A DNA stretch of 13,394 nucleotides, taken from NCBI GenBank assembly GCA_003554445.1, contig PWGJ01000098.1:1-13394 (forward strand). Reading direction: 5' to 3'. The translations under genes and the position numbers were made by a program. Origin of the DNA: Candidatus Nealsoniibacteriota bacterium. Lineage in GTDB: Bacteria > Patescibacteriota > Minisyncoccia > Minisyncoccales > PWPS01. Position 1 is the stretch's first letter; each line of letters opens with the position of its first letter. The notes below the pieces were generated by a model. It saw nothing but the letters and a program-made list of their open reading frames with translations, was not told the origin of the DNA and ran no database searches. Positions 12,359 through 13,394 of this stretch are shown here, in pieces.

Positions 12359-12919
12359 TTAAAAGCTCACTTTTGGATTTTCTCTCTCCCCTTCTTCGGT
12401 TTCAAAATAATCCTCCTTCTCATATCCAAGCATGGAAGCAATCAGATTATAAGGAATCGATTGAATCTTAATGTTGAATGCTTTCACATTTCTGTTGTAA
12501 AATCTTCTGGCCGACTGAATTTTATCCTCAGTATCTCTAATCTCTTTTTGAAGCTCAAGAAAATTTTCCGAAGCCTTCAAGTCCGGATAATCCTCCGATA
12601 CTGCAAAAAGTGACTTGAGCGCCCCTTTCAATTGATTTTCAGCTTTTTCAATCTTCTTTGGATCTCCTTCTTGTGTGGCCGATAAAGCTCTTTCTCTGGC
12701 CTCGGCAACATTTTCAAAAATCTCTTTTTCATGAGAAGCATAACCCTTTACGGTCTCAACTAAATTGGGGATAAGATCATGTCTTCTTTTTAACTGCACA
12801 TCCATATCCGCCCAGGCCTCTTTAACTCTGTTTTTTAAAACTATCAGCCTATTGTAGGTAAATACAAAAAAGAGAACCAGAAAAACGACGATTGCGATTA
12901 ATATTGTAGTAAATTCCAT
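12359..12919 (-). CDS. lemA: LemA family protein
   Basis: This 186-residue protein has one N-terminal membrane helix (about 4-22) followed by a long, four-helix coiled bundle. The LemA signature is clear: YNRLIVLKNRVKEAW (22-36), VQLKRRHDLIPNLVETVKGY (41-60), then KEIFENVAEAR, and near the C-terminus RRFYNRNVKAFN and SIPYNLIA. The biochemical role of LemA is not settled. It is first in the lemA-htpX-HAD set. No Shine-Dalgarno is seen before ATG 12919, which follows an A-rich run. Confidence 0.95.
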   Translation of the reverse strand: MEFTTILIAIVVFLVLFFVFTYNRLIVLKNRVKEAWADMDVQLKRRHDLIPNLVETVKGYASHEKEIFENVAEARERALSATQEGDPKKIEKAENQLKGALKSLFAVSEDYPDLKASENFLELQKEIRDTEDKIQSARRFYNRNVKAFNIKIQSIPYNLIASMLGYEKEDYFETEEGERENPKVSF

Positions 12920-12956
12920 ATTTTTTTTAATTAATTTATAACTGTTTCATTATATT

Positions 12957-12984
12957 ATTATACTCTAAATAAATAAAATTTAAA
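12957..12984 (-). promoter_or_regulatory. Probable lemA-htpX promoter
   Basis: On the minus strand a perfect -10 TATAAT (12962-12957) is preceded at 16 bp by a weak -35 TTTAAA (12984-12979, four of six). A second TATAAT at 12954-12949 overlaps the expected start region. The site lies between the terminator of the upstream gene and lemA, where a promoter is needed. Confidence 0.55.
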
Positions 12985-13007
12985 CGACTATATTAAAAAA
13001 AGATTAA

Positions 13008-13040
13008 CTAAAATAAAATCGCCCGATAATCGGGCGATTC
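13008..13040 (-). terminator. Rho-independent terminator
   Basis: AATCGCCCG (13017-13025) pairs with CGGGCGATT (13031-13039) around a 5-base loop. On the minus strand the stem is followed by TTTTATTTT. It sits 25 bases after the stop of the unknown gene at the right edge and separates it from lemA. Confidence 0.9.
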
Positions 13041-13064
13041 TATTCTGATAGAGATTTTAGTTTT

Positions 13065-13394
13065 CTATAAAAATTTTACCTCTATCTTTTGTGCGTCCTC
13101 GCCTTCTTCGGTAGTCCAAAATACAACATACATATTTCCTCCCGGGTCTCCGTCATATTTATCTTCGAGAAGCTCTTCGGTTAAAGATATATCCAACTCG
13201 TATTCATCATCCTCACTGCTGGTTGCTACCGTTTCATATCCTTCGATTTCCAATAATTCTTTTATATCGGTAACATCTTCCGAAGTAATTGGCCTGTCAA
13301 CTACATAAGAAAGCGCGGTAATTTCACCTGATTCAACTAATTTTGGCTCTTCTTCAAAAATTTGACTCAAAACAAGCCTGAAGTCTTCATCCAG
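13065..13394 (-). CDS. Unknown acidic protein (5' end outside the window)
   Basis: The minus-strand frame is open from the window edge to TAA at 13065, giving 109 visible residues that begin LDEDFRLVLSQIF. There is a TTG at 13370, but no ATG in frame, and the eight codons before it read as normal protein, so the gene almost certainly starts outside the window. The visible part is very acidic (EEEP, SSEDDEYELD, EELLEDKYDGD) and seems to alternate strands and helices (ALSYVVDRPI, DIKELLEIEGYE, NMYVVFWTTEEG, QKIEVKFL), suggesting a small alpha/beta domain. It has no TM segment here and I recognise no family. It ends 25 bases before a terminator. Confidence 0.7.
   Translation of the reverse strand: MDEDFRLVLSQIFEEEPKLVESGEITALSYVVDRPITSEDVTDIKELLEIEGYETVATSSEDDEYELDISLTEELLEDKYDGDPGGNMYVVFWTTEEGEDAQKIEVKFL

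Noticed and set aside
13368..13370. TTG at 13370 as the start of the right-edge gene
   Set aside because: The frame stays open to the window edge with protein-like codons before it, so the gene is best treated as cut by the window.
1..13394. CRISPR array, insertion sequence, prophage or toxin-antitoxin pair
   Set aside because: No regularly spaced repeats, transposase, integrase, terminal inverted repeats with target duplication, or recognisable toxin/antitoxin fold was seen; the only tandem repeat is the 21-bp coding duplication at 10710-10751.
1..13394. Recoded TGA (glycine code of some candidate phyla)
   Set aside because: def and htpX end at TGA exactly where their families end, and no conserved protein reads through a TGA.

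Overview
This is an AT-rich bacterial chromosomal segment with short, tightly packed genes. Stop and start codons often overlap, 5' untranslated regions are short, most start codons lack a clear Shine-Dalgarno sequence, and the tRNA genes do not encode CCA. Together with an excision-repair set in which UvrA and UvrC are both shortened, and a small protein with the 'GWS-x-EEVEEA' helical domain, this suggests a Candidate Phyla Radiation (Patescibacteria, Parcubacteria-like) genome. That placement is inference: there is no rRNA gene and no database search was possible. TGA works as a stop (def ends ATGA into pcm; htpX ends in TGA), so the recoded-TGA lineages are unlikely.

Layout. All genes but one are on the minus strand, so transcription runs right to left. 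(1) 13394-13065: 3' part of an unknown acidic protein, ending at a hairpin terminator. (2) 12919-10613: lemA, htpX and a HAD phosphatase of the phosphoglycolate phosphatase type, then a small Lys/Glu repeat protein and a terminator. (3) 10557-9976: a self-contained unit (promoter, strong ribosome binding site, gene, terminator) for an unknown membrane-anchored protein. (4) 9882-5251: a structured leader followed by uvrB and uvrA, overlapping by 17 bp. (5) 4782-5249: the only plus-strand gene, a 119-residue helical-repeat protein with a perfect consensus promoter and its own terminator, lying between uvrA and uvrC. (6) 4766-3203: uvrC and a small one-TM protein. (7) 3163-1: an extended -10 promoter driving tRNA-Tyr, tRNA-Thr, rpmG, tRNA-Trp, def, pcm, mltG and a DJ-1/PfpI family gene that runs off the window.

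How they fit together. UvrA and UvrB find and verify bulky DNA damage and UvrC makes the two incisions, so the three nuclease subunit genes lie within about 6 kb, split by the helical-repeat gene. The left operon joins translation parts (tRNAs, ribosomal protein L33, peptide deformylase) to protein repair (Pcm, DJ-1-like) and cell-wall glycan termination (MltG). LemA and HtpX are a common membrane protein pair.

The most unusual points are the UvrA without an insertion domain together with a UvrC lacking its middle segment and HhH tail, the strongly promoted unknown gene inside the repair cluster, and the hairpin-rich uvrB leader. No CRISPR array, insertion sequence, phage gene or clear defence system is visible.
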